64,000 nt of DNA from Kitasatospora sp. NBC_00374 (GTDB lineage: Bacteria; Actinomycetota; Actinomycetes; Streptomycetales; Streptomycetaceae). The stretch spans positions 7,795,001 to 7,859,000 of the forward strand of contig NZ_CP107964.1 in assembly GCF_041434935.1 (NCBI RefSeq). Reading direction: 5' to 3'. Both the position numbers and the translations under genes were made by a program. Of this stretch, positions 1-8,783 are shown piece after piece; positions within the stretch are counted from its first letter, which is position 1; the number at the start of each line of letters is the position of its first letter. The notes beneath the pieces are model-generated. The model was not told the origin of the DNA. It saw nothing but the letters and a program-made list of their open reading frames with translations, and made no database searches.

Positions 1-295
1 CCGCAGGGCCCGCGCGGGGACACCTTCTCCGGTGACCCCGCCGGCCAGGTGGACGAGGATGCCTCCGGGGCGGCCGACCGCGGGGACCGGGTGTCCGCCG
101 GGCGGGAAGCCGGTGTGTACGGCGCGTGACGGCCGGGTGGCGAGCCGTGCCGGGGCCGGGCTGCGCGGGGTGACGGGCGCCGGTGGCGCCGCCGTGCTCA
201 AGCACGAGACCGGCGCCCCGACCACCCCCGAGGACGACGAGCTGCTGAGGATCGGCGTCCCCGGCTCCTCGCACGTCCTGGTCAAGCCGTACTGA
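1..295 (+). pseudogene. 3' end of an unidentified gene, possibly frameshifted
   Basis: This is the tail of a gene that begins outside the window. The last 35 or so codons, ending LLRIGVPGSSHVLVKPY at 295, have the strong third-position GC expected of a real gene. Upstream, the coding-like signal sits in the neighbouring frame, which stops at 126-128. Either two gene ends lie here or one gene shifts frame between about 100 and 180. I do not recognise the family and see no catalytic motif. Confidence 0.3.
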
Positions 296-464
296 CCCCC
301 GTGCACCCCCACCGGCCCGGCGACCCGCCGGGCCGGTGGTGTCTGACGTACCGTCACATGGCGCGGCGAACCGGTGCGAATCGGCGGCGCGAATCCCGAA
401 GAGTGATCGCCGAGACGGCTGATCCCGCCCCGGGACGCCCGTACGGCCGCCTAGAGTGTGGCGG

Positions 465-3077
465 GTGACCGAGGACAACGCGGATCTCATCGCCGGGCGC
501 TACCAGTTGGTCGAGCGGATCGGTCAGGGCGGCATGGGCCGGGTCTGGCGCGGCACCGACCGGCAGCTGTTCGGCCGCGAGGTCGCCATCAAGGAGATCC
601 TCTTCCCGCCCGGTCTGGAGGAGTCCGAGCGCACCATGCTGCTGCGGCGCTTCACCGGCGAGGCCCGCGCGGCCGTCACGCTGAACCATCCCGGCATCAT
701 CACCGTCCACGACGTGGTCGAGCACAACGGCGCCCCCGTCATCGTGATGGAGTTCGTCCGGGGCCGGTCCCTCGCCGCCGCGATCCGTGACGAGGGCCGG
801 CTGTCCGTCCGGCGGGTCGCGGAGATCGGCGCCGCCATGCTCGGAGCCCTCGCCGAGGCGCACGCGGCGGGGATCGTCCACCGCGACATCAAACCGGACA
901 ACGTCCTGCTGACCAAGGACCGCGTCGTCCTCACCGACTTCGGCATCGCCCACCTCGCGGACGTCTCCACCAAACTGAGCCACAGCGGCATCGTGATCGG
1001 CACCCCGCAGTACATGCCGCCGGAGCAGTTGGAGGGCAAGCGCCCCACCCCCGCCAACGACCTGTGGGCCCTGGGCGCCACGCTGTACCACGCGGTCGAG
1101 GGCCGACCGCCGTTCGACGCCGAGGGTCTGCACGCCCTGGCCGTCGCCGTCTTCACCCGGCCGCACCGGCCGCCGACCGAGGCCGGCCCGCTCGTCCCGG
1201 TGCTCGACGCGCTCCTCACCAAGGACCCGGCCCGGCGGGCGAGCGCGGCCGAGGCCGCCGAGCTGCTCTCCGCGGTCCTCCGGGACCCGGGTCCCACACC
1301 GTCCGGCACTCCCCGGGTCCCGCCGGCACCCGAGCCGTCGACCCCGGTCCCGCCGATGCCCGCCCGGCTGCCGGCACCGACGGCACCGGACGCCGGGGCC
1401 GTCCCCGGGCCGTCGGCCACGCCGTTGGCGGCCGTGCCACCGCCGAGTACGCCGGTGCCCGCCCCGCCCGCCACGCCGCCCTCCGGCAACCCCTACACCG
1501 CGCCGCCCTCCGGCAACCCCTACACCGCGCCGCCCTCCGGCAGTCCGTACACCGTGCCGCCGTCCGGCAGTCCGTACACCGTGCTGCCGACGGGCAACCC
1601 CTACACCGCGCCGCCGACAGGGAACCCGTACACCGCCCCGGCGCCCGTCGATTCCTCCGCCACCGCGCCGTCCACCGCGCCGTCCGGAGCGTCCCCGTGG
1701 GGCGACGGCGGGGGACTGCCCACGCCGGTGACGGACCGTCCCCCTGACAGCCTGGCCGCGGGCCGGCCGCGCCGCCCGGCCGCCCGGCGGATCGCCGCCG
1801 CTGCCGTGGCCCTGGCGACGCTGGCCGGTGGCGGCATCCTGGCCTGGACCCTCACCCACAACGGCACGGCGGGCGGGGCGGGCGGCACCGCCGGGTCGGG
1901 AGCGACGGGTGGCGGCAGCAGTGGTACGCCCGCGCAGGCAGGCGGTGACTCCGCGGCCACCACCACGGTGGTGATCGGCGTGGAGGCGCCGCTCAGCGGC
2001 AGCCTGTCCGCCCTGGGCCTCGGCATCAAGAACTCCGCCGACCTGGCGGTGAAGAAGGCCAACCGCACCCACGAGGTGCCGGGCGTCACCTTCGAGGTGC
2101 AGGCCCTGGACGACCAGGCGCTGCCCGCCAACGGCCAGCAGAACGCCGCCCGGCTGGTCGCCGACGGCAAGGTGCTCGGTGTGGTCGGGCCGCTCAACTC
2201 CTCGGTCGCCCAGGCCATGCTGGGCGCGCTCGACCAGGCCGGCCTGGCCGAGGTCTCGCCGGCCAACACCAACCCGGTGCTGTCCCAGGGGCCGGACTGG
2301 GCGAAGGGCGCCAAGTCCCGCCCGCACCCGTCGTACTTCCGGACCGTCACCACCGACGCGGTCCAGGGCCCGTACGCCGCCCAGTACCTCTACCAGGACG
2401 CCCGGAAGACCAGGCTCTTCGTCATCGACGACAACGGGACGTACGGCTCCGGCCTCGCCGCCGCGGCCGGCAGCCAGTTCAGCCGGCTCGGCGGGACGGT
2501 CGTGGGCACCGAGCACGTCAAGCCGGACGACCGGGACTTCTCCGCCCTGGCCGCGAAGGTGGCGGCCGCCGGGGCCGACGCCGTGTACTACGGCGGCGAG
2601 TACCCGGCGGCGGCGCCGCTGTCCCAGCAGCTCAAGCAGGCGGGCGTGAACGTCCCCCTGATGGGCGGCGACGGCATCTACGCCGCCGAGTTCATCGGCG
2701 TCAACACCAAGGCGGAGGGCGACCTGGCCACCGCCGTCGGCGCTTCGGCGGACCTCCTCTCCGGTGGCAAGATCTTCCTGGCCGACTACCGGGCGGCCGG
2801 GTACCCGCAGGAGGCCGGTCCGTACGGCGCCTACGCGTACGACGCGGCCTGGTCCGTCATCGAGTCGGTGAAGGCGGTGGTGGCCGCGAACGGCGGCACG
2901 CTGCCGGCCGACGCCCGCGCCAAGGTCACCAAGGCGATGGCGGCCGTGGCCTTCGACGGGGTCACCGGGCGGGTCGACTTCGACGAGTACGGCGACACCC
3001 TCAACCGGCAGATCACCGTCTACTCCGTCAAGGGCGGGGCCTGGACGCCGGTCAGAACGGGCAGCTACAAGCCCTGA
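465..3077 (+). CDS. Membrane Ser/Thr protein kinase fused to an extracellular ABC-type substrate-binding domain
   Basis: A receptor-like kinase. The cytoplasmic kinase domain (about residues 11-265) has the glycine loop GQGGMGRV, the VAIKE lysine, HRDIKPDN and DFG. A Pro/Thr-rich linker with six 9-residue repeats follows, then one membrane segment (about residues 440-462). The roughly 380-residue outer part resembles periplasmic branched-chain amino-acid binding proteins (Peripla_BP_6), starting near VIGVEAPLSGS. Such kinase/binding-protein fusions are known in Streptomyces, but the ligand is unknown. The inferred role is ligand sensing coupled to phosphorylation. A TAGAGT hexamer at 452-457 lies about 8 nt before the GTG at 465, which suggests a leaderless start. 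A GTG at 456 is the alternative. The gene converges on indC. Confidence 0.88.
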   Translation: MTEDNADLIAGRYQLVERIGQGGMGRVWRGTDRQLFGREVAIKEILFPPGLEESERTMLLRRFTGEARAAVTLNHPGIITVHDVVEHNGAPVIVMEFVRGRSLAAAIRDEGRLSVRRVAEIGAAMLGALAEAHAAGIVHRDIKPDNVLLTKDRVVLTDFGIAHLADVSTKLSHSGIVIGTPQYMPPEQLEGKRPTPANDLWALGATLYHAVEGRPPFDAEGLHALAVAVFTRPHRPPTEAGPLVPVLDALLTKDPARRASAAEAAELLSAVLRDPGPTPSGTPRVPPAPEPSTPVPPMPARLPAPTAPDAGAVPGPSATPLAAVPPPSTPVPAPPATPPSGNPYTAPPSGNPYTAPPSGSPYTVPPSGSPYTVLPTGNPYTAPPTGNPYTAPAPVDSSATAPSTAPSGASPWGDGGGLPTPVTDRPPDSLAAGRPRRPAARRIAAAAVALATLAGGGILAWTLTHNGTAGGAGGTAGSGATGGGSSGTPAQAGGDSAATTTVVIGVEAPLSGSLSALGLGIKNSADLAVKKANRTHEVPGVTFEVQALDDQALPANGQQNAARLVADGKVLGVVGPLNSSVAQAMLGALDQAGLAEVSPANTNPVLSQGPDWAKGAKSRPHPSYFRTVTTDAVQGPYAAQYLYQDARKTRLFVIDDNGTYGSGLAAAAGSQFSRLGGTVVGTEHVKPDDRDFSALAAKVAAAGADAVYYGGEYPAAAPLSQQLKQAGVNVPLMGGDGIYAAEFIGVNTKAEGDLATAVGASADLLSGGKIFLADYRAAGYPQEAGPYGAYAYDAAWSVIESVKAVVAANGGTLPADARAKVTKAMAAVAFDGVTGRVDFDEYGDTLNRQITVYSVKGGAWTPVRTGSYKP
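1476..1637 (+). repeat. Six tandem 27-bp units in the kinase linker
   Basis: Six consecutive 27-bp units encode variants of PPSGNPYTA (PPSGNPYTA twice, PPSGSPYTV twice, LPTGNPYTA, PPTGNPYTA). They lie between the kinase and the membrane segment. Each unit carries a Tyr-Thr pair that could be a phosphorylation or docking site. The DNA units are similar enough to vary in copy number by slippage. Confidence 0.85.
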
Positions 3078-3098
3078 CGCGGCACTGCCGCGTCAGGG
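3072..3098. terminator. Perfect 27-bp inverted repeat between convergent genes
   Basis: A 13-bp perfect stem (CCCTGACGCGGCA and its complement) around a single central base. It overlaps the kinase stop codon and ends 10 bp before the indC stop. It probably works as a bidirectional terminator. No T-tract follows, which is common in actinomycetes. Confidence 0.7.
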
Positions 3099-3107
3099 CC
3101 CGCGGGT

Positions 3108-6100
3108 TCAGCCGCCCGGCCGGGTGCGGACGGCGGTGAGCAGTTCGGTGATGCCGCGCTCCTTCAGCACGCTGTAGTGGTCACCGGTCAGGTGGACGAC
3201 GGTCGGGGGAGCGGCGGACCATCCGCTGCGGCCCTCGATGAACGAGTAGTCGTCCCCGGCCGCCTTGAGGACGGTCACCGGGGCCGCCAGCCGCCGCTCG
3301 GCGAGCTCGTGGAAGCTGTACTCGAACTCGTAGGTCTCGGCCGCGATGCGGGTGATCCGGCGGATCACCTCCTCGTCGAGATCCGGGAGCATCCGGTGGA
3401 CGAAGGCGGTGAAGCCGTCCTCGTCGTGCGCCTCGGCGAGGCACTCGGCGAGCCCCGGGCCGCTGATCGACCCGGCGAAGACCGAGTACAGGACGGTCAG
3501 GTAGGCGGGGTTGTCGAAGGACGCCTCGCGCCCGTGGTGCTCGCCGTCGGCCCGCCGGACCTCCGGGTTGCCCGGGCAGATCAGCAACAGGTCGGCCACC
3601 CGCTCGCCGGCCCGCTCCAGCTGCCAGGCCGCCTCGAACGCGACCCGCGCGCCGAAGGAGTAGCCCCACAGGGTGTAGGGGCCCTCGGGCCGGACCGCGC
3701 GGATCTCCGCGACGTCGGCGGCCGCGGTTTCCCGGATCGTCGGGTACGGCGTCTCACCCGCGTTGATGCCGTGGGCCTGGACGCCGTAGAACGGCCGGCC
3801 CACCGACCTCCCGAGCAGTCGCAGGTTCATCGGGTAGCCGCCGAGCCCCGGCCAGCAGAACACCGGCGCACCGGCGCCGTCGGGGTGCAGCGGTACCAGC
3901 CGCGAGGCCGGGCCGCGGCCGTCCTCGTCGACCCGGGCGGCCAGGTCGGCCAGTCGCGGGCTCTCGAACAGCACCTGCAGCGGCAGACGGGTGCCGAACT
4001 CCCGGTTGACCCGGTTGATCAGCGCCACCGCGATCAGCGAGTTCCCGCCGGCACCGAAGAACTCGTCCGCCACCGAGACGTTCTCGTACGCCAGCGCCCT
4101 GCCCCAGGCCTCCGCGAGCCGGTGCTCGGTCGGTGTCGACGGCGGGACGAACGGGCTGCCCGTCCCCGCGTCCGCGACCTGTTCGTCGGCGGCGAGCGCC
4201 CGCAGGTCGACCTTGCCGTTGGCGGTCAGCGGCAGCCCGTCCAGCACCAGGACCCGGTTGGGGACCATGTAGTCGGGCAGCAGACCGGCCAGCTCGTCCC
4301 GGATGATCTCGGCCGGGCCCTTCATGTGGACGGCGTCCTCCCGCATGCCCTCGCTGCGGATCTGTTCCTCGCTCACCCTCCCGCCGAGGAAGAAGTACGA
4401 CGGGCCGGGTTCGATCCCGCACCCGGCCAGGACGTCGTCGATCCGCCGGGCGGCCGGCAGCGGGTGCCCGGTCCTCGAACTGTAGCCCGACGACATGAAC
4501 CCGAGGCCGAGGCCGTTGCGCTGCAGATGGTGCAGCTTCGTGCCCAGGGCGATGTACGCCAGCCACGGCTCGTCCGTCCGGGCGACGGCGGTCATGCCGA
4601 AGCCGGCCCGCTCGTACACCTGCTGGTTGATCGCGATCACGTCCTTCGACCGGACCAGCTCCCGGGACACCCACGCCAACGCGCCGTCCCGGAACCGGTA
4701 CTGGCCGGCGGGCAGGTCCTCGACGCCGCCGGGGTGGGCCTGGACGTAGACCTCGGTGCGGTCCGGCCGCGGGCGTCCGTCGTCGGGTCCGATCTCGAAG
4801 GTGCCCAGGTAGAAGTCCTCCTCGGCTACGTCCAACCGCCCCTTGACCGACGGGAAGTGGCCCAGCGGCCGGATGTCCAGCCCGTACGCGGGCAGTACCT
4901 CCTCGAACACGCCCACCATGTGGCCGGTCTCGAACTCCAGCACCTCCTCGATGTTGTGGCGGTACACCGGTTCGATCGCCCGTCTCCGGCCGACGAAGTG
5001 CACGGTCAGACCCGGGCCCGCGACGCTGTCGCCGACCCGCACCAGGGCGTGCCGCACCGGGTGGTAGTAGTACACGCCGGCGGCCGGCCCGCAGCCGCCC
5101 CCGGTCTCCAGGTACAGCTGGGTGGCGTACAGCGCACCGGGGGAGGCGTACGCGTACTTCGGCAGCAGCCGCTCCTCGCTGTGGAACTGGCCGAACCACC
5201 GCAGGATCCAGCCGAGTTCGGCGAGCGTCGGCTCCGCCGGACCGCGGGACCGGACACCGGCCGGGCGCGGGGCGCGGAGCTCGCGCGGCGCGAGCAACTC
5301 CAGCAGGTCGGCCCGGGTCACCGGGCGGCGGCCCTCGTAGGAGCGGTAGGTCTTGCGGGCGAAGGCCGCCCGCCGCTGGCGCCGGGTCTCGCGCCGGCCG
5401 GGCAGCTCCAGCACCGCCCGCCCGGCCACCTCGCCCTCGTCCCGGACACCGGGGTTCGCCAGCTGCGCCCGCACCTGCAGCCGGCTCGCCTTGGACCGGT
5501 GGTGGCCGCCGTGCTCGCCCTGGTCCATCAGCGCGGCCTCCCGCGGGTTCAGCTCGACGCACGCCACCAGGTTGCGGTGGCCCGTCCGCGCGTCGTCGGT
5601 GACGACCGCGGCGGCCCGCCGCACCCAGGTGTGCTCCTCGATCGCGAGCGCGATCTCGTCCAGCTCGACCCGGTAGCCGCGCAGTTTGACCTGGTTGTCC
5701 ACCCGGCCGGAGCACTGGAGGGTGCCGTCCGGGTTCCACCGGGCGAGGTCCCCGGTGCGGTAGAGGCGCTCGCCCGGCAGGTGCGGCGAGGTGACGAAGC
5801 GCTCCGCCGTCAGATCCGGCCGGTGCAGATAGCCGCGCGCGAGCTGGACGCCGCCGATGCAGAGCTCACCCGTCGCGCCGGGCCGCACCGGCGCCAGCGC
5901 CTCGTCGAGGACGAAGCACCGGGTGCGGTCGACCGGCACCCCGATCGGCACCGAGCCGCCGCCCTCCCCGACCGTGGCGGGGTCGACCGGCTGGGCGGTC
6001 GCGTTGATCGTGCACTCGGTCGGGCCGTAAAGGTTGACCAGCGACGCCCCCGGCAACGCGTCCGTGAGGGCCCGCGCGAGCCCGCGTGACAGCGACTCGC

Positions 6101-7004
6101 CGCCGGAGTACACCCGCCGGAGCGTGGTGCAGGTGCCCAGCCGCTCGGTGTCCAGCAGCGCCCGGAGCAGGGTGGGCACGCCCTGCAGGGTGGTCACGCC
6201 GTGCTCCCGGACGGCGGCGATCAGGGCCTCCGGGTCCCGGTAGACACCGGGCGCGCCCATGACGACCCGGGCGCCGCCGGCGGGCGCCAGGATCTCCCAC
6301 TGCGCCGCGTCGAAGCTCAGCGGGGTCTTCTGCAGCACGGTGGCATCGCCGCCCAGATGGCCGTGGGCGACCAGCCAGCGCAGCTGGGACACGATGCTGC
6401 GGTGCTCGATCATCACGCCCTTGGGCCGGCCCGTGCTGCCCGAGGTGTAGATGACGTACGCGAGCGACTCGGGTCGGGGGCCCGCGGGCGGCCCTTCCGG
6501 GCCCTGGCTCTGGTACGGGATCGGGCGCGCCGCGCCGGCGCCGCCCGGGCTGCCGACGCCCGCCGGACCGGCCTCCCCGTTCGGCGTGACGATGCGCGTC
6601 CCGCGCGGGGCCAGATCGGCCAGACGGGCCCGGAGGTGCTCCTGGGTGACGATCACCCGGGCCCGGCTGTCCTCGATCATCCAGCGGATCCGGTCGTCGG
6701 GGTACTCCGGGGACAGCGGCAGGTACGCCGCCCCGGCGAAGAGGATCCCCCAGACCCCCACCATCAGCTCCAGGGACGGTTCGACGTACAGGCCGACGCA
6801 GTCGTCGGCCCCGACGCCCAGGTGCCGCAGCCGGGCGCCGAGAGCACCGGCGGACTCGCCGAGGTCGCGGTAGCTGAGGTGGCGGGCGCCGTCGGTCACG
6901 GCCGTGCCGTCCGGCCGCGCGGCGGCCTGCTGCCGGAGCAGGTCGGGCAGGCAGCCGGCGCGACGGGTGTCGGGGCGGGTGAGCAGGACGGATTGTGCGC
7001 ACAT
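3108..7004 (-). CDS. indC: Indigoidine synthetase, NRPS A(Ox)-T-TE
   Basis: A single-module NRPS expected to convert two L-glutamines to the blue pigment indigoidine. The adenylation domain has YTSGSTGRPKG (about residue 186) and FDAAQWEIL (about 230), as I recall for BpsA. An FMN oxidase domain (about 545-860, KTYRSYEG to MSSGYSSRTG) is inserted before the A-domain tail PLTANGKVDL (about 926). The T domain has GGNSL (Ser about 988) and the TE has GYSFG (Ser about 1114). The diagnostic stretch ALMDQGEHGGHH is close to BpsA. The 1,298 aa length fits the 1,282 aa of BpsA. I chose the ATG at 7004; an upstream start at 7064 is open. No indA or indB homologue lies nearby. Confidence 0.93.
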   Translation of the reverse strand: MCAQSVLLTRPDTRRAGCLPDLLRQQAAARPDGTAVTDGARHLSYRDLGESAGALGARLRHLGVGADDCVGLYVEPSLELMVGVWGILFAGAAYLPLSPEYPDDRIRWMIEDSRARVIVTQEHLRARLADLAPRGTRIVTPNGEAGPAGVGSPGGAGAARPIPYQSQGPEGPPAGPRPESLAYVIYTSGSTGRPKGVMIEHRSIVSQLRWLVAHGHLGGDATVLQKTPLSFDAAQWEILAPAGGARVVMGAPGVYRDPEALIAAVREHGVTTLQGVPTLLRALLDTERLGTCTTLRRVYSGGESLSRGLARALTDALPGASLVNLYGPTECTINATAQPVDPATVGEGGGSVPIGVPVDRTRCFVLDEALAPVRPGATGELCIGGVQLARGYLHRPDLTAERFVTSPHLPGERLYRTGDLARWNPDGTLQCSGRVDNQVKLRGYRVELDEIALAIEEHTWVRRAAAVVTDDARTGHRNLVACVELNPREAALMDQGEHGGHHRSKASRLQVRAQLANPGVRDEGEVAGRAVLELPGRRETRRQRRAAFARKTYRSYEGRRPVTRADLLELLAPRELRAPRPAGVRSRGPAEPTLAELGWILRWFGQFHSEERLLPKYAYASPGALYATQLYLETGGGCGPAAGVYYYHPVRHALVRVGDSVAGPGLTVHFVGRRRAIEPVYRHNIEEVLEFETGHMVGVFEEVLPAYGLDIRPLGHFPSVKGRLDVAEEDFYLGTFEIGPDDGRPRPDRTEVYVQAHPGGVEDLPAGQYRFRDGALAWVSRELVRSKDVIAINQQVYERAGFGMTAVARTDEPWLAYIALGTKLHHLQRNGLGLGFMSSGYSSRTGHPLPAARRIDDVLAGCGIEPGPSYFFLGGRVSEEQIRSEGMREDAVHMKGPAEIIRDELAGLLPDYMVPNRVLVLDGLPLTANGKVDLRALAADEQVADAGTGSPFVPPSTPTEHRLAEAWGRALAYENVSVADEFFGAGGNSLIAVALINRVNREFGTRLPLQVLFESPRLADLAARVDEDGRGPASRLVPLHPDGAGAPVFCWPGLGGYPMNLRLLGRSVGRPFYGVQAHGINAGETPYPTIRETAAADVAEIRAVRPEGPYTLWGYSFGARVAFEAAWQLERAGERVADLLLICPGNPEVRRADGEHHGREASFDNPAYLTVLYSVFAGSISGPGLAECLAEAHDEDGFTAFVHRMLPDLDEEVIRRITRIAAETYEFEYSFHELAERRLAAPVTVLKAAGDDYSFIEGRSGWSAAPPTVVHLTGDHYSVLKERGITELLTAVRTRPGG

Positions 7005-7308
7005 GGTGGAATCCCCATGGTTCGGCGGAGAGTACGGCCCGGTGGACCGGGCCCGGACTCCCAAGCTCCGCCACCCGCTGTCCCGGGCGCCCGGGGCAGC
7101 GGCCGCCGTCCGGCCCGGCCGTGTCCCGGGAGTCCGCCCGGCCTGCCGCGCCGGACGGGGGACTTCCGTCCGGCCACCGAGGCCGCGCGGGAGGCACGCC
7201 CGTCCGGGGTGCGGTTTCCCGACCCCCCGATCCGGGTGTCCGCACCATCCATCCCCGGGCCGCCGCGGCCCAGCATGGAAGCATGATCGAAACCATGGAC
7301 CACCGGGT

Positions 7309-7623
7309 CGCGGACCCGACCGGCGCCGCCCGCATCCCCGGCCCGTCGGCGAGGTCGAACCAGCCGGGTGGCAGCAGGCGGGCGACGAACGAGGCGTCGC
7401 CGCCGTGCACCCGCAGCAGGTAGACCGTGACGAGCAGTTGGTTGAGGTAGAGCAGGCCGGTGACGGTGGCCAGCGCGGCCTCGGGGCGCAGTGGCGTGCG
7501 GCCGGGACGCGGACGGGGCGGTCCGGGGCCTCTCAGCTCCCCCGGGCCCAGGCGCAGCGCCGCCGCGGCCGAGCAGACCACCGCGGTGTCCACGAACGGG
7601 ATCCGGTCCTCATACGGCGTCAA
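7309..7623 (-). pseudogene. Probable remnant of a small membrane-protein gene
   Basis: About 105 codons on the minus strand read like real protein, including ATVTGLLYLNQLLVTVYLLR and VARLLPPGWFDLADG. The frame then runs on into low-complexity sequence and the antisense of indC without a natural end. The best start is a TTG at 7623. I read this as the 5' part of a decayed or truncated gene, possibly once linked to the membrane protein gene upstream. I cannot name the family. The rest of the 740-bp gap between indC and 7744 shows nothing I can support beyond the indC promoter region. Confidence 0.35.
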
Positions 7624-7743
7624 TCTACGGTGTGCGCTTCTCTCAGCCTGCCTCGGCCGGCCTGCCTGGAGCGGTGTGAGGGCGCCTGGGACACGGGGCC
7701 CGACCGGCTCCCGTCGCGGGCGCCCCCGTCCACCGCGAGGCCG

Positions 7744-8181
7744 TCATGCTCCGACCGAGGTGTCCGGTGTTCGTGTCGCCCACCGGGAGGAGTACCAGGA
7801 GAGAACGGCGAGCAGCGCGGCGCCCGGCAGCTCGGCGGTGTAGGCCATCACCTGGGCGGCCAGGTAGTCCGACCCGCGGTGCGAGGACCAGAGGTCGAAG
7901 TAGGCGTCCATCGCCAGCAGGACCGCCGTGGCGGAGGCCAGCGAGCTGGTCGCCGGGTGGCGGCGGTGGACGAGCGAGGCGAGCAGGAGCAGCGCCAGGA
8001 CCTCCAGGACGTCCAGCCACACCCAGGAGTTGGCGAGGTTGCGCGCACCGAAGCGGCGGACCGACAGGGCGAGGGTGAGGATCCACGGGACCAGCAGGAC
8101 CGCCGCGGTGCGCAGGGCGATCGGCAGCCACCGACGGATCGGCCTCTCGCGGGCCGCCAGCGCCTGTCGGAGATCGAACAT
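7744..8181 (-). CDS. Small four-helix integral membrane protein
   Basis: A 145-residue protein beginning MFDLRQALAARERPIRRW. It has about four hydrophobic segments: LRTAAVLLVPWILTLAL, WLDVLEVLALLLLASL, a central segment around TAVLLAMDAYFDLW, and LPGAALLAVLSWYSSRW. The charged start and spaced helices look like a real inner-membrane protein of unknown function. The open frame extends upstream to 8412, but that extension is a low-complexity Arg/Pro-rich run, so the ATG at 8181 is preferred. Confidence 0.7.
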   Translation of the reverse strand: MFDLRQALAARERPIRRWLPIALRTAAVLLVPWILTLALSVRRFGARNLANSWVWLDVLEVLALLLLASLVHRRHPATSSLASATAVLLAMDAYFDLWSSHRGSDYLAAQVMAYTAELPGAALLAVLSWYSSRWATRTPDTSVGA

Positions 8182-8252
8182 CCGTCGACCATACCGGCCG
8201 GTGGGAGGCGGCAGCGGCCGGCCCCGCGGCCGAAGCCCCGGTGCGGGCCCGC

Positions 8253-8597
8253 TCAGCGCGGTGGCGCGGCCGCTGCCCAGGGCGCGGCCGGTCCGGCCGA
8301 CACCGCGCACGGGCAGGCACACCGCAGGCGGGGCGGCAGGGGCGCGGCCCAGACGGCGGCGCCGGCGACGGCGGCGGCCGGGGCCGTCGGCCACGGCGTG
8401 CGCTTCGCCCACTCGGCCTGTACGACGGTGCCGACCGGGCCGCGGTGGACCGGCCGGCGCGCACGGCGGCCGGACGCCACGACGGGCGGCAGCGGTGCGG
8501 CGGGCGCAGGTGGTGCGGACTGCTGCGCGGGCGGTGCCGGCGCGGCGACGGCGCCGGGGGCGGTCGCGGGGGTCCTGACACAGGTGATGGTGCTCAT
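8253..8597 (-). CDS. Small Ala/Pro-rich hypothetical protein
   Basis: A possible 114-residue protein beginning MSTITCVRTPATAPGAV. The case for it is the excellent ribosome binding site GGAGGGCGGC just before the ATG at 8597. The sequence is Ala/Pro-rich with no recognisable domain. It lies upstream of the membrane protein gene on the same strand. Low complexity in such GC-rich DNA makes a chance frame possible. Confidence 0.4.
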   Translation of the reverse strand: MSTITCVRTPATAPGAVAAPAPPAQQSAPPAPAAPLPPVVASGRRARRPVHRGPVGTVVQAEWAKRTPWPTAPAAAVAGAAVWAAPLPPRLRCACPCAVSAGPAAPWAAAAPPR

Positions 8598-8783
8598 GCC
8601 GCCCTCCGGAGGTGCTCGGTGCCGACGCCCGGACGCTGTGTCCGGCCTCGGTTCGGGTGCCAACCTGCTGCAGCTGTCTCTCCGTTCACGCTAGCCGGGG
8701 GACGGCGGCAAACCGTGGTACCCGGGGCGGAACCCGGCGGCGGGGGTGGTACCGCAGTACCACCCCCGGCCGCCGGGAGGAGG

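Noticed and set aside
3177..6089. A 970-codon plus-strand frame opposite indC
   Set aside because: It is the antisense shadow of a long GC-rich gene. It has no domain and is rich in Arg, Pro and Gly. Similar shadows at 354-2516, 8241-11309, 14334-19022 and 57566-59416 are rejected for the same reason.
3108..8181. A full indigoidine cluster with indA and indB
   Set aside because: No pseudouridine-phosphate glycosidase or HAD phosphatase gene lies near indC.
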